From Actinomycetes bacterium (GTDB lineage: Bacteria; Actinomycetota; Humimicrobiia; JAHJRV01): DNA of 18,453 bases. Below, piece after piece: positions 6,703 to 13,705 of this stretch. Where the stretch lies: assembly GCA_030640275.1 (NCBI GenBank), contig DAOWJR010000028.1, positions 1 to 18,453 on the forward strand. Direction: 5' to 3'. Both the position numbers and the translations under genes were made by a program. The notes beneath the pieces were generated by a model. That model searched no databases. It was not told where the DNA came from and saw only the letters and a list, made by a program, of their open reading frames with translations. The first letter of the stretch is position 1. The number at the start of each line of letters is the position of its first letter.

Positions 6703-7227
6703 ATGAATACAGGTAAAGTTGCTTTTTTAGTTATTGATATGTTAAATGATTTCGTGTTAGAAGGAGCAGTTTTAGAGATTCCAGCTACAAGAGAGATTAT
6801 ACCCATTTTAAAAAAAAGAATTGAAGAAGCGAGGAAAAAGAAAATTCCAATTATTTATATTTGCGATAGTCATGTAGAGGATGATAAGGAATTTGAGATT
6901 TGGCCTCAACATGCGATAAAAGGAACTAAAGGAGCTAAGATTGTTGAGGAACTTTCTCCAGAACCTGAAGATTATTTAGTAGAAAAATCTACATATTCTG
7001 GGTTTTATAATACTGAGTTAGAGGATCTTTTGAAAAGATTAAACATAGAAGAGCTTATAATTACAGGCACAGTAACTAATATATGTGTTATGTATACAGT
7101 TGCTGGTGCAATTTTTAGAGGATATAAAGTTAAAGTTTTAAAAGATTGTGTTGCTGCAGTAAATGAGAATGATCATCAATTTGCATTAAGACAAATGAAA
7201 AATATACTAAAAGCAGAGATTATTTAA
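6703..7227 (+). CDS. pncA: Nicotinamidase (isochorismatase-like cysteine hydrolase)
   Basis: Hydrolyses nicotinamide to nicotinate and ammonia in NAD salvage. The catalytic triad is visible: Asp12 (VIDMLNDF), Lys95 (VEKSTYSGF) and Cys128 (GTVTNICVMYTV). Metal ligands fit Asp55 and His57 (CDSHVEDD) and His70 (WPQH). The cis-peptide segment GTVTNIC is that of nicotinamidases. Its 174 residues are slightly short compared with 180-210 but all motifs are present. The next gene, 27 bases downstream, uses nicotinate as substrate, which strongly supports nicotinamidase over another isochorismatase-fold hydrolase. The ribosome-binding site is poor (GATGAGAA just before the ATG). First gene of a two-gene operon divergent from acd. 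Confidence 0.88.
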   Translation: MNTGKVAFLVIDMLNDFVLEGAVLEIPATREIIPILKKRIEEARKKKIPIIYICDSHVEDDKEFEIWPQHAIKGTKGAKIVEELSPEPEDYLVEKSTYSGFYNTELEDLLKRLNIEELIITGTVTNICVMYTVAGAIFRGYKVKVLKDCVAAVNENDHQFALRQMKNILKAEII

Positions 7228-7254
7228 TATAAAAAGAAATAGAAAAGGAGACAG

Positions 7255-8427
7255 ATGAGATTTCATATTGCAGATGAAAAAGATATATTGGATGGAAGCC
7301 TTACGGATGTTTATTTCAAAAGAACAAAAGAGATATTAAAAGCAAAAAATCTAGATAAGCATGTTGTAGCTGAAATAAAAGCAAAAAGTCTTCCAAAAGG
7401 ATATGAGTGGGCAATCTTGGCTGGAATTAAGGAATGTGCTCAGCTTTTAAAAGAAGTAGATGTAAAGGTAGAAGCAATGGCTGAGGGTACAATGTTCAAA
7501 CCCTGGCAACCAGTAATGAATATAGAAGGAATGTATAGTAAATTTGGAGTATATGAGACTTCAATATTAGGGTTTTTATGTCAGGCATCTGGAATTGCTA
7601 CAAAAGCTGCAAGATGCAAAAGAATAGCTGGAGACAGAATAATACTCAGTTTTGGTGCAAGAAGAATGCATCCTATAATTGCTCCGATGATTGAGAGAAA
7701 TGCTTTTATTGGAGGCTGTGATGGGGTTTCAGTAATAAAAAGTGCTGAGTTAATAGAGGAGAAACCAACAGGAACAATCCCTCATGCTCTTATACTTTTA
7801 TTTGGTGATACCATAGAAGCAACAAAAGCATTTGACGAAGTAATAGATAAAAATGTTATGAGAGTTGCACTAATTGATACATTTTTAGATGAGAAATTTG
7901 AAGCAATAAGGGTTGCAGAAGCAATGGGTGATAAACTATTCGGAATGAGATTAGATACTCCATCAACTCGCAGAGGTGATTTTAAAGGACTTATAAAAGA
8001 GACAAGATGGGAGCTCAATATTAGAGGACATAATAATATAAAGCTACTGGTAAGTGGCGGAATAGATGAGGAAAATATAAGAAAATTAAAAGATGTTGTA
8101 GACGGATTTGGAGTGGGAACTTCAATAAGTAATGCACCAGTAATAGATTTTGCCTTGGATATTGTAGAGATAGAGGGAAAACCTTTTGCTAAAAGAGGAG
8201 TTTCATCTGGTACTAAAGATGTATTTAGATGTAAATCCTGCTATAAAGATGTAATCCTACCTAAAAAAGAAACCAAAGGAGAAACCAAAAGAAAATGCAA
8301 TTGTGGTGGGGAAATGGAAAATCTGTTATTTATACTAGCAGAATCCAAAAAAATAATAAGAGAGCTACCTCCACAACAAAACATTAGAAGATATGTACTA
8401 AATCAACTAAGTAGAGTAGAATTATAA
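7255..8427 (+). CDS. pncB: Nicotinate phosphoribosyltransferase, archaeal-type, with C-terminal zinc-knuckle-like motif
   Basis: Converts nicotinate and PRPP (with ATP) to nicotinate mononucleotide, the committed step of the Preiss-Handler pathway. The 390 residues resemble the Thermoplasma-type enzyme. SFGARRMHP (132-140) and the barrel-end phosphate-binding segment LLVSGGIDEENI followed by DGFGVGTSI are family motifs. Four cysteines near the C-terminus (Cys326, Cys329, Cys348, Cys350; CxxC...CxC) form a probable metal-binding knuckle, as in the archaeal enzyme. A strong AAGGAG lies 4-6 bases before the ATG. It takes the product of the upstream pncA, so the pair forms a short nicotinamide salvage operon. 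No terminator is evident before the next gene. Confidence 0.92.
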   Translation: MRFHIADEKDILDGSLTDVYFKRTKEILKAKNLDKHVVAEIKAKSLPKGYEWAILAGIKECAQLLKEVDVKVEAMAEGTMFKPWQPVMNIEGMYSKFGVYETSILGFLCQASGIATKAARCKRIAGDRIILSFGARRMHPIIAPMIERNAFIGGCDGVSVIKSAELIEEKPTGTIPHALILLFGDTIEATKAFDEVIDKNVMRVALIDTFLDEKFEAIRVAEAMGDKLFGMRLDTPSTRRGDFKGLIKETRWELNIRGHNNIKLLVSGGIDEENIRKLKDVVDGFGVGTSISNAPVIDFALDIVEIEGKPFAKRGVSSGTKDVFRCKSCYKDVILPKKETKGETKRKCNCGGEMENLLFILAESKKIIRELPPQQNIRRYVLNQLSRVEL

Positions 8428-8498
8428 ATAATTAATAAAAGAATTCATTAACCATTCATTTTTAAAAATATATATTTAAAAAGAGGGAGGTTATTAAA

Positions 8499-9626
8499 AT
8501 GAATGAAGAAAATAAAAAACCTAAAGATAAATCTAAAACTGCATTTATAGTAGCAATATCTATTCTTGTAATTATAGTAATTATACTTGCTCTCTTTTTA
8601 CTCATATTTGCAACTCCTCTTAAAGATATATTATTTTATAAGCCTGTAGCAGAAAAACCAACTGAAGAAGTAACAACCACAGAAGAAACTATAGAGGAGA
8701 CAACAGAAGAAGCTACAACTACTGAAGAAGAAACAGAAGTAACAGAGGAAACAACAGAAGAAACAACTGAAGAAACAACAGAGGTGACAACTGAAGAAAC
8801 TACAGAAGCCTTATCAGCCCCAACAATTAATTTAGAAATATATGTGGGTCCTGAATATTCATCTGCTGATAATGTATGTTTTTATAGAGTAAAAGCAAAT
8901 GTTACTGGTAATCCTGCTCCAACAATAGAATTTAATAAAGATGATAGCTTAGGAGCATGGGGAAATGACAGAGCACAAGTAAATCTGAGCGATCCAAGTG
9001 AGACTTATACATTAACCGCTACTGCCACCAATTCTGAGGGATCTGCCACTGCAAATATAGACCTCAGCTGGGGATGTGAGATTCCTGTTGAAGTAGTTGA
9101 AGTTGATGTTACCTTGGATGCTGAAGATGGTAGAAGCGGATATATTTCAGGATCTAAGGGTGCTTTTACAAGCGGTACTATTGTGTATTTTGGAGATAAT
9201 GGTTCTGATGAATGGGTAAAAGGATATTTAAGCTTTGACATAAGTGATATAAGCAATATTAGTGATGTAACCATTACAGATGCTGATATTACTATTACTG
9301 GAGTTGGTTATATCGGTGAACCATGGTTAGCAGGAGATGAGATACGTATTAAAGTATTTTTTTATGGAAGCAGTTTAGATTACCCTGATGACTATGCTGT
9401 TGGTGGTGAACTTGTAAAAACCTTTAACACATCTGATACCTTGAATAATTTGAGTTTTTCAACTAATACTCTAAAAAATAGTCTTCAGGATGCAGTGGAC
9501 AATGGTAAGTCTCGATTCCAGTTAAAGTTTGGTCTTAGCGGTATAAGCTTTAATTCTTATAGTGATGTCTATAAATTTGAATCGACTAATGCAAGTTTGC
9601 ATATAGAATATGAATATATTGAGTAG
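8499..9626 (+). CDS. Membrane-anchored surface protein with Thr/Glu stalk and beta-rich ectodomains
   Basis: No named family recognised for the full protein (375 residues). In order: a Lys-rich cytoplasmic tail (1-13); one hydrophobic segment (about 15-38) followed by TPLKDILFYKP (39-49); a low-complexity Thr/Glu stalk (about 54-104). Next comes an Ig/PKD-like domain (about 107-194), with Cys127 and Cys193 possibly bonded. Last is a C-terminal beta-sandwich (about 203-375) that resembles DNRLRE-type domains of bacterial surface proteins (AEDGRSGYISG..., KGYLSFDIS). The basic tail and absence of a cleavage site suggest an uncleaved signal anchor with the C-terminus outside. A strong AGGGAGG precedes the ATG. 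Its anchor ending recurs in the partial gene at 18302, so it may belong to the same surface system as the pilus locus. Confidence 0.85.
   Translation: MNEENKKPKDKSKTAFIVAISILVIIVIILALFLLIFATPLKDILFYKPVAEKPTEEVTTTEETIEETTEEATTTEEETEVTEETTEETTEETTEVTTEETTEALSAPTINLEIYVGPEYSSADNVCFYRVKANVTGNPAPTIEFNKDDSLGAWGNDRAQVNLSDPSETYTLTATATNSEGSATANIDLSWGCEIPVEVVEVDVTLDAEDGRSGYISGSKGAFTSGTIVYFGDNGSDEWVKGYLSFDISDISNISDVTITDADITITGVGYIGEPWLAGDEIRIKVFFYGSSLDYPDDYAVGGELVKTFNTSDTLNNLSFSTNTLKNSLQDAVDNGKSRFQLKFGLSGISFNSYSDVYKFESTNASLHIEYEYIE
8658..8810 (+). repeat. Low-complexity coding repeat (Thr/Glu stalk)
   Basis: Imperfect repetition of acaactgaagaa-like 12-base units encoding TTEE, residues about 54-104 of the surface protein. 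It gives an acidic, extended stalk and is likely to vary in length by slippage. Confidence 0.75.
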
Positions 9627-9671
9627 TTTGGAATTCTTTATCTTCATTTATTTTTAATTATAGTTTGATGA

Positions 9672-9836
9672 TTTTTAAAACTTCATCTTTCTACTAACAA
9701 TGGAGCTTTAGATTATATGAATATTGATCTTAGCTCAATTGTTGGTAAGACTGGACAGGTTTTCCTACAAGTAACAGCAGCCGGTACTTCAACACAGGAC
9801 TGGGCAGTTTGGTTAAACCCACGAATAACAAACTAG
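9672..9836 (+). pseudogene. Decayed C-terminal fragment of an extracellular beta-sandwich protein
   Basis: An open frame of 54 codons after a TGA stop, translating to a protein-like end that includes YMNIDLSSIVGKTGQVFL, TSTQDWAVWLNPRI and a TAG stop. The pattern (alternating hydrophobics, QDWAVW, PRI end) is typical of C-terminal beta-sandwich domains of secreted proteins. It has the same frame as the 8499-9626 gene but is separated from it by TAG, TGA and TGA stops. It does not resemble that protein's own C-terminus. The only internal ATG (9717) would give 39 residues without a ribosome-binding site. I read it as a remnant of a deleted or exchanged gene; a short functional peptide is less likely. 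Confidence 0.6.
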
Positions 9837-9857
9837 AAAATATTTTAATAGAAGAAA

Positions 9858-9933
9858 CTACTAACATATTAATAGTACATATTATATAAAAAGGAGTAAA
9901 ATCCTAAAAAGTAAAATTAATATGTAGAAGTAG
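9858..9933. repeat. Imperfect inverted repeat with nested hairpin
   Basis: The outer arm CTACTAACATATTAA (9858-9872) pairs imperfectly with TTAATATGTAGAAGTAG (9917-9933). Inside, AGGA (9892-9895) can pair with TCCT (9902-9905). It could be a mobile-element scar next to the gene remnant, or an RNA fold. Confidence 0.4.
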
Positions 9934-9977
9934 TAAATTAGAATCTTTTAACATTATTTAAATAGAATAAAATTAAA

Positions 9978-10011
9978 AGGAGTGGAATATGATCCACTCC
10001 TATTTTATTTA
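9978..10011 (+). terminator. Rho-independent terminator
   Basis: Perfect 9-base stem AGGAGTGGA (9978-9986) / TCCACTCCT (9993-10001) with a 6-base loop, followed by ATTTTATTT. It ends transcription from the surface-protein region before the Tad promoters, making the Tad locus a separate unit. Confidence 0.82.
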
Positions 10012-10168
10012 AATAAAAATAAAAATGTTATTAAATTTATTGATTATTTTTATAATTATATTTCCCCACTGATCCATTAGATACATCAATAAACAAATAA
10101 ATGGTTAAGGTTATTACTGATTTAAAGATAGTAAAATTTATTTTATGTGAAACAAATTTTTTAAAATT

Positions 10169-10196
10169 TTGACAATATATTTAAGAATGTTATTAT
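10169..10196 (+). promoter_or_regulatory. Sigma-70-type promoter P1 of the Tad locus
   Basis: Perfect -35 TTGACA (10169-10174), 16-base spacer, -10 TATTAT (10191-10196) extended by TG at 10188-10189. It lies upstream of tadZ and is followed 23 bases later by a second promoter. Confidence 0.6.
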
Positions 10197-10218
10197 AAAA
10201 ATTATTTGTAAAAAATTG

Positions 10219-10247
10219 TTGACATATATATTATTACATAATATAAT
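10219..10247 (+). promoter_or_regulatory. Consensus sigma-70 promoter P2 of the Tad locus
   Basis: Perfect TTGACA (10219-10224), exact 17-base spacer and perfect TATAAT (10242-10247). Predicted transcription start is near 10254, about 90 bases before the tadZ ATG. Full consensus in both boxes suggests strong expression unless repressed. Confidence 0.75.
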
Positions 10248-10343
10248 AACTTATAATATAATACAATTACGTATATTATTCTATTTATAAATTAAAATTA
10301 CTTGTATTATTGCATTTCATTATATAAAGAACAAGAATAAAAA

Positions 10344-11654
10344 ATGAAGAAAGTTGTAATAATTGACAGCGATTTTAATATTCAGAATTTAGCAAGGAAA
10401 CTATCAAATAAAGATTTTGACATATTTCCAATAGCAAATATCAATGCAACAAAATCTATAATTAAAAAATATGAACCTAATTATGTTTTATTAAATGAGG
10501 AATTAGAAGGTTCATATAAATTGACTAAATGGATTAGAAGAAAATCTAAAGCAAATTTATTTATCTTATCTAAAAAACCTGATCAAAACGAACATAAAAA
10601 ATGGAAATGTAAGGGTATTTTAGAACATCCCATTACAGAAGAGTCTTTAAAAAATCTTTTATTAAGTGAATCTCATTTTTTAAAAGATGATTATAAGAAA
10701 CAGTTAGAAGACATACATTCCTTTGAAAAAATAAAAATAAAGAAGTCTGTTATTTCACAGGATGATTATAATAGTAAATTTTGGGGTCAAGAAAAGAGAA
10801 GTCGTATTGATAAAAAATTTTTAAAAAGAGAGTTTAATTTTAAAGATAGATTTTCTAATAGGGATTTAAAAAAGGATTTATTTAATATGGGTAAGAAAGA
10901 TCTAAATTATAAAGAGACTGGATATAAGATTTTGGTTCAAAATGTAATTTCCATTTACTCAGCACAGGGAGGAGTGGGAAGAACATCAACGGCTATTCAC
11001 TTAGCTAAACTTTTAAATAAATTAGGGGTTCTATTGATTGATTTAAACTTTGCAGAAGGTCCAAGTGATATTTCTCTATATTTACAACTTCCTAAGCTAC
11101 CCCACCTGAGCAAATTCATATCAAATCAGGATTCTCCACAGAAAGCTTTTAATGATACCATAATTCATGTTAAAAAACACAATTTTGATGTTATACAAAC
11201 TCCTCCAACATTAAGACAAAGTGATCAATTTGATGTTACAACTCTTAATAATCTAATTGAGATAGCAAAGCGTAGATATGGAATAATAATTGCTGATTTG
11301 CCTGATAATTATGATGATATAACATTGGAGATGTTAAATTTATCAAGCTCTGTTATTTTAATGGTTACACTTGAACTTGGAGCAGCAGCAAGACTGAAAG
11401 AGATTTATCATTTATTAGATCCCAAGCAGAAGATATTTTTATTGATAAATAAATATTCTAAAAAAAGTTCAGTAACACCAAGAGATATATCTGAATATTT
11501 AGATCTTCCTATAGCTGGAGTAATTGAAGATGATCCTGGATTATTAAGAAGAATGGAAAAAGGGAATTTATCATTTGATGACAATACAATTTTTGGGAGT
11601 GCTTTAAAGGAGATCGCAGAAAAAATATTGGATTACAATTTGGGTCAAACATAA
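10344..11654 (+). CDS. TadZ/CpaE-like pilus localisation protein with degenerate receiver and degenerate ATPase domains
   Basis: TadZ/CpaE proteins place the Tad pilus machine in the cell. The N-terminal part (about 1-105) has a receiver-like alpha/beta pattern (KKVVIIDSDF). The strand that should carry the phospho-Asp reads YVLLNEEL with Asn51, so phosphorylation is unlikely. A Lys/Arg-rich linker (about 112-195), unusually long and basic, follows. The C-terminal MinD/ParA-like domain (about 198-430) has IYSAQGGVGRTSTAIHLAKLL. The canonical KGGxGKT is QGGVGRT here, so the signature Lys is Gln208 and the P-loop Lys is Arg213. LLIDLNFAEG and IIIADLPD keep the acidic strands. It probably binds ATP poorly or not at all. 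First gene after two strong promoters, weak ribosome-binding site. A canonical ParA-type protein is encoded three genes later. Confidence 0.82.
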   Translation: MKKVVIIDSDFNIQNLARKLSNKDFDIFPIANINATKSIIKKYEPNYVLLNEELEGSYKLTKWIRRKSKANLFILSKKPDQNEHKKWKCKGILEHPITEESLKNLLLSESHFLKDDYKKQLEDIHSFEKIKIKKSVISQDDYNSKFWGQEKRSRIDKKFLKREFNFKDRFSNRDLKKDLFNMGKKDLNYKETGYKILVQNVISIYSAQGGVGRTSTAIHLAKLLNKLGVLLIDLNFAEGPSDISLYLQLPKLPHLSKFISNQDSPQKAFNDTIIHVKKHNFDVIQTPPTLRQSDQFDVTTLNNLIEIAKRRYGIIIADLPDNYDDITLEMLNLSSSVILMVTLELGAAARLKEIYHLLDPKQKIFLLINKYSKKSSVTPRDISEYLDLPIAGVIEDDPGLLRRMEKGNLSFDDNTIFGSALKEIAEKILDYNLGQT

Positions 11655-11667
11655 AAGGAGATTAATA

Positions 11668-12159
11668 ATGAGAAATAGGAAATTTAAAGATAAAACTAAT
11701 GAATTAAATGAGGAAGTATTAAGAGAAATTGAAGATGATTTTGAAGCAAGAACAGAGGGATTAGAAAAACCAGCAATTCTTTATACTATAGAAGAAGCGA
11801 GTGGGATTTTAGGAATAAGTGAGAAGGAAATAATTCGACTTATTCACTTAAAAAGATTGCCATCAATTAGAGTAGGAAAATTCATAAAATTAAAAAAAGA
11901 AGACATTGATGGATTCTTTGAAAGAATTGGTTCAGAGAAGGATGTTTTAGGAGCTCCAATTCTTTATACAGCAGAACAGGTTGCGAAAATACTTCAACTT
12001 ACAGTTGATAATGTCTGGAAACTATTAAAATCAGGTAAATTAAAAGGATTCCAACTAAGAAATGGAATTAGAAGTCCATGGAGAATTCCTTCAGATAGTT
12101 TAGATGATTATATTCAAAGAAGAATGGACAAGAAAAAAGAGGAAATAAGAAGAGGATAA
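11668..12159 (+). CDS. Tandem helix-turn-helix (excisionase-type, HTH_17) DNA-binding protein
   Basis: 163 residues with two winged-HTH domains of the excisionase/MerR-like type. The first, about 38-87, runs ILYTIEEASGILGIS to the K-x-KKEDIDGFF ending. The second, about 98-151, runs ILYTAEQVAKILQLT to PSDSLDDYIQ. The two repeats align with each other (ILYT-x-E-x-A-x-ILx-S/T), pointing to internal duplication. Charged N- and C-terminal tails surround them. AAGGAG precedes the ATG, 13 bases after tadZ, so it is co-transcribed with the pilus genes. No such gene belongs to the standard Tad set. A local regulator of the pilus operon is the natural inference, but a DNA-linked partner of TadZ or the ParA-like ATPase cannot be excluded. 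Confidence 0.85.
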   Translation: MRNRKFKDKTNELNEEVLREIEDDFEARTEGLEKPAILYTIEEASGILGISEKEIIRLIHLKRLPSIRVGKFIKLKKEDIDGFFERIGSEKDVLGAPILYTAEQVAKILQLTVDNVWKLLKSGKLKGFQLRNGIRSPWRIPSDSLDDYIQRRMDKKKEEIRRG

Positions 12160-12267
12160 TTATTAAACCTACACTTTATTAAGAAAAATCTCAAATTCAT
12201 AAGACAAGATGTTAAAATTAAGAAAAATTAATAAAATTTTTAAAATTAAAAATAATTAGGAGGAAAT

Positions 12268-12933
12268 TTGTTTAACAGAAGAACTTTAATTTTATCTATT
12301 GCAGCACTAATACTTGTGAGTATTGCTTCATATCTACTTTTAACTGAATCTCAAAAAAGAGACCCTGTTTTGGTAGCTAAGAGAAATATAGAAAAAGGTG
12401 AGGTTTTGGGTGAAGAGGATGTAATAGAAAAAAGTATTATGACAAGAGATGTACTTCCAAATGCATTAAGAAGTAAAAAGGATGCGTTGGGAAAAGTTGT
12501 GCTGTTTGATAGAGTAGTTGGAGATCAAATAACAAAGGAAGTTGTTGGAGAGGAATTATTAAAAGAATACAAGGAGATTTCAAAGAAAGGTAATGTAATA
12601 TTTGCTCTAAATATCTCATATCAAGACGGAATAAGTCAAATCATTAAGAAAGGGGATATCATATCAATTATTAGAACAAAGGCTTCTAAATCGCCCTATA
12701 CAGCGCAAAGCTCAGAATCAGAAAATGTAATTTCTGGGACAAATATGGTTGTAGCAGATAGGATCCCTGTTATTGATATACTAGAGAAAGATGAGAAAAG
12801 AGGTTCAATTCTTGTAAGTGGGGAAAGGTATGGATTAACAATTTTGATTGAAATACCTAGAAAAATCGCAGAAGATCTTGCAGTGTTAGAGGCAAGTAAG
12901 GCTTATAAGGTTGTATTAGAAAGTGAGGATTAA
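12268..12933 (+). CDS. cpaB: CpaB/RcpC-type Flp pilus assembly protein with SAF domain
   Basis: Periplasmic or extracytoplasmic Tad component with an N-terminal membrane anchor (about 6-25) and a SAF domain (about 33-97: PVLVAKRNIEKGEVLGEEDV ... LGKVVLFDRVVGDQIT). The CpaB C-terminal domain (about 112-221) follows. The start is TTG (12268-12270), 4 bases after a strong AGGAGG; no ATG fits. The 221 residues are somewhat short for the family (about 250-300). In diderms CpaB works with the secretin RcpA/CpaC; no secretin gene is present here, as in Gram-positive Tad loci where CpaB is kept. It ends two bases before the TTG start of the next gene. Confidence 0.88.
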   Translation: MFNRRTLILSIAALILVSIASYLLLTESQKRDPVLVAKRNIEKGEVLGEEDVIEKSIMTRDVLPNALRSKKDALGKVVLFDRVVGDQITKEVVGEELLKEYKEISKKGNVIFALNISYQDGISQIIKKGDIISIIRTKASKSPYTAQSSESENVISGTNMVVADRIPVIDILEKDEKRGSILVSGERYGLTILIEIPRKIAEDLAVLEASKAYKVVLESED

Positions 12934-12934
12934 T

Positions 12935-13705
12935 TTGGAAAATAAAATGATATCTGTTGTTTCATTTAAAGGTGGAGTGGGTAAAACAGCTATTGCATTG
13001 AATCTTGCTAAAGCTGCTGGAGACTATGACATTAAAGCCCTGTTGTGGGAGATAGACAGGAATCCTGGTTCACTGTCATCAATACTTGATCTTGATCCGA
13101 GTATTAATGTTATATCAGCAATCATGAATCCAGAAGGTCTTACTTACTATACACATAGAATTAAAGGTGAAAAATTTGATGTACTATTAGGACCTCCAGA
13201 TTCAATAATAGGAGAGGAAATAGAAGAAATTGAGAAGATAAGAGGAGTAATTGATACTGTAAAAAAAATATATAAACTGATGATTATGGATTTAGGTCCA
13301 TATATAGATAAGTTATTAATTCAAATAATGAACGAGAGTGATTTAATTCTATTAATTGTCGAACCTGAGGTGTCCTCTATAGCAAAAGCAAGAGCAAATA
13401 TAGACCTGATTACTGAAAAGACTGAATACGACCTTTCTAATAAGATGTGGGCTGTAATAAATAAGACTACAAAGAGTGACAATATAAGTTTTAATCAAAT
13501 TAGTGATGCATTAAGAATTCCAGTATGTACAAAGATTAGCTATGATAAGAAATATAGAAGCAAAATAAATAGGATAGAAAGCTCAGTTCCTGAAACAAAG
13601 ATATCAAAGGGGTGTGAAAAAATATTAAAAAGAATATATCCTGATGCCAAAAAGCCTGAAAAAGGAAAAAGATTCTTGTTTTTTAAAAAGGGAAATAAAA
13701 AATGA
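12935..13705 (+). CDS. ParA/MinD-family ATPase of the Tad locus
   Basis: Deviant Walker A ATPase with the complete motif SFKGGVGKTAIALNLAKAA (residues 10-28; both lysines, Lys12 and Lys17, present). LLWEIDRNPGSLSSIL is the A' strand with Asp41, and LMIMDLGPYID is Walker B. The C-terminus is basic (FLFFKKGNKK). I chose the TTG at 12935 because GAGG lies 6 bases before it. An ATG at 12947 would remove four residues, and a GTG at 12923 overlaps cpaB. It sits between cpaB and cpaF, where Tad loci usually encode TadZ/CpaE, but it lacks a receiver domain. With the degenerate TadZ-like protein at 10344, the locus has two members of this superfamily, one apparently active. It overlaps cpaF by four bases (ATGA). 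Confidence 0.87.
   Translation: MENKMISVVSFKGGVGKTAIALNLAKAAGDYDIKALLWEIDRNPGSLSSILDLDPSINVISAIMNPEGLTYYTHRIKGEKFDVLLGPPDSIIGEEIEEIEKIRGVIDTVKKIYKLMIMDLGPYIDKLLIQIMNESDLILLIVEPEVSSIAKARANIDLITEKTEYDLSNKMWAVINKTTKSDNISFNQISDALRIPVCTKISYDKKYRSKINRIESSVPETKISKGCEKILKRIYPDAKKPEKGKRFLFFKKGNKK

Larger units (their letters stand above)
9837..10343. other. Gene-free region before the Tad locus
   Basis: 507 AT-rich bases without a credible gene. Contents: an imperfect long inverted repeat (9858-9933), an intrinsic terminator (9978-10011), and two near-consensus promoters for the downstream operon (10169-10196 and 10219-10247). The leader from the second promoter to the tadZ start would be about 90 bases. 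Confidence 0.65.

Noticed and set aside
9717..9836. Functional 39-residue gene starting at the internal ATG
   Set aside because: No ribosome-binding site, and protein-like sequence continues upstream of the ATG, as expected for a truncated remnant.
11668..12159. Phage or transposon excisionase marking an integrated element
   Set aside because: No integrase, att-like repeats or phage genes nearby; tight spacing in the pilus operon and the duplicated HTH favour a resident gene.
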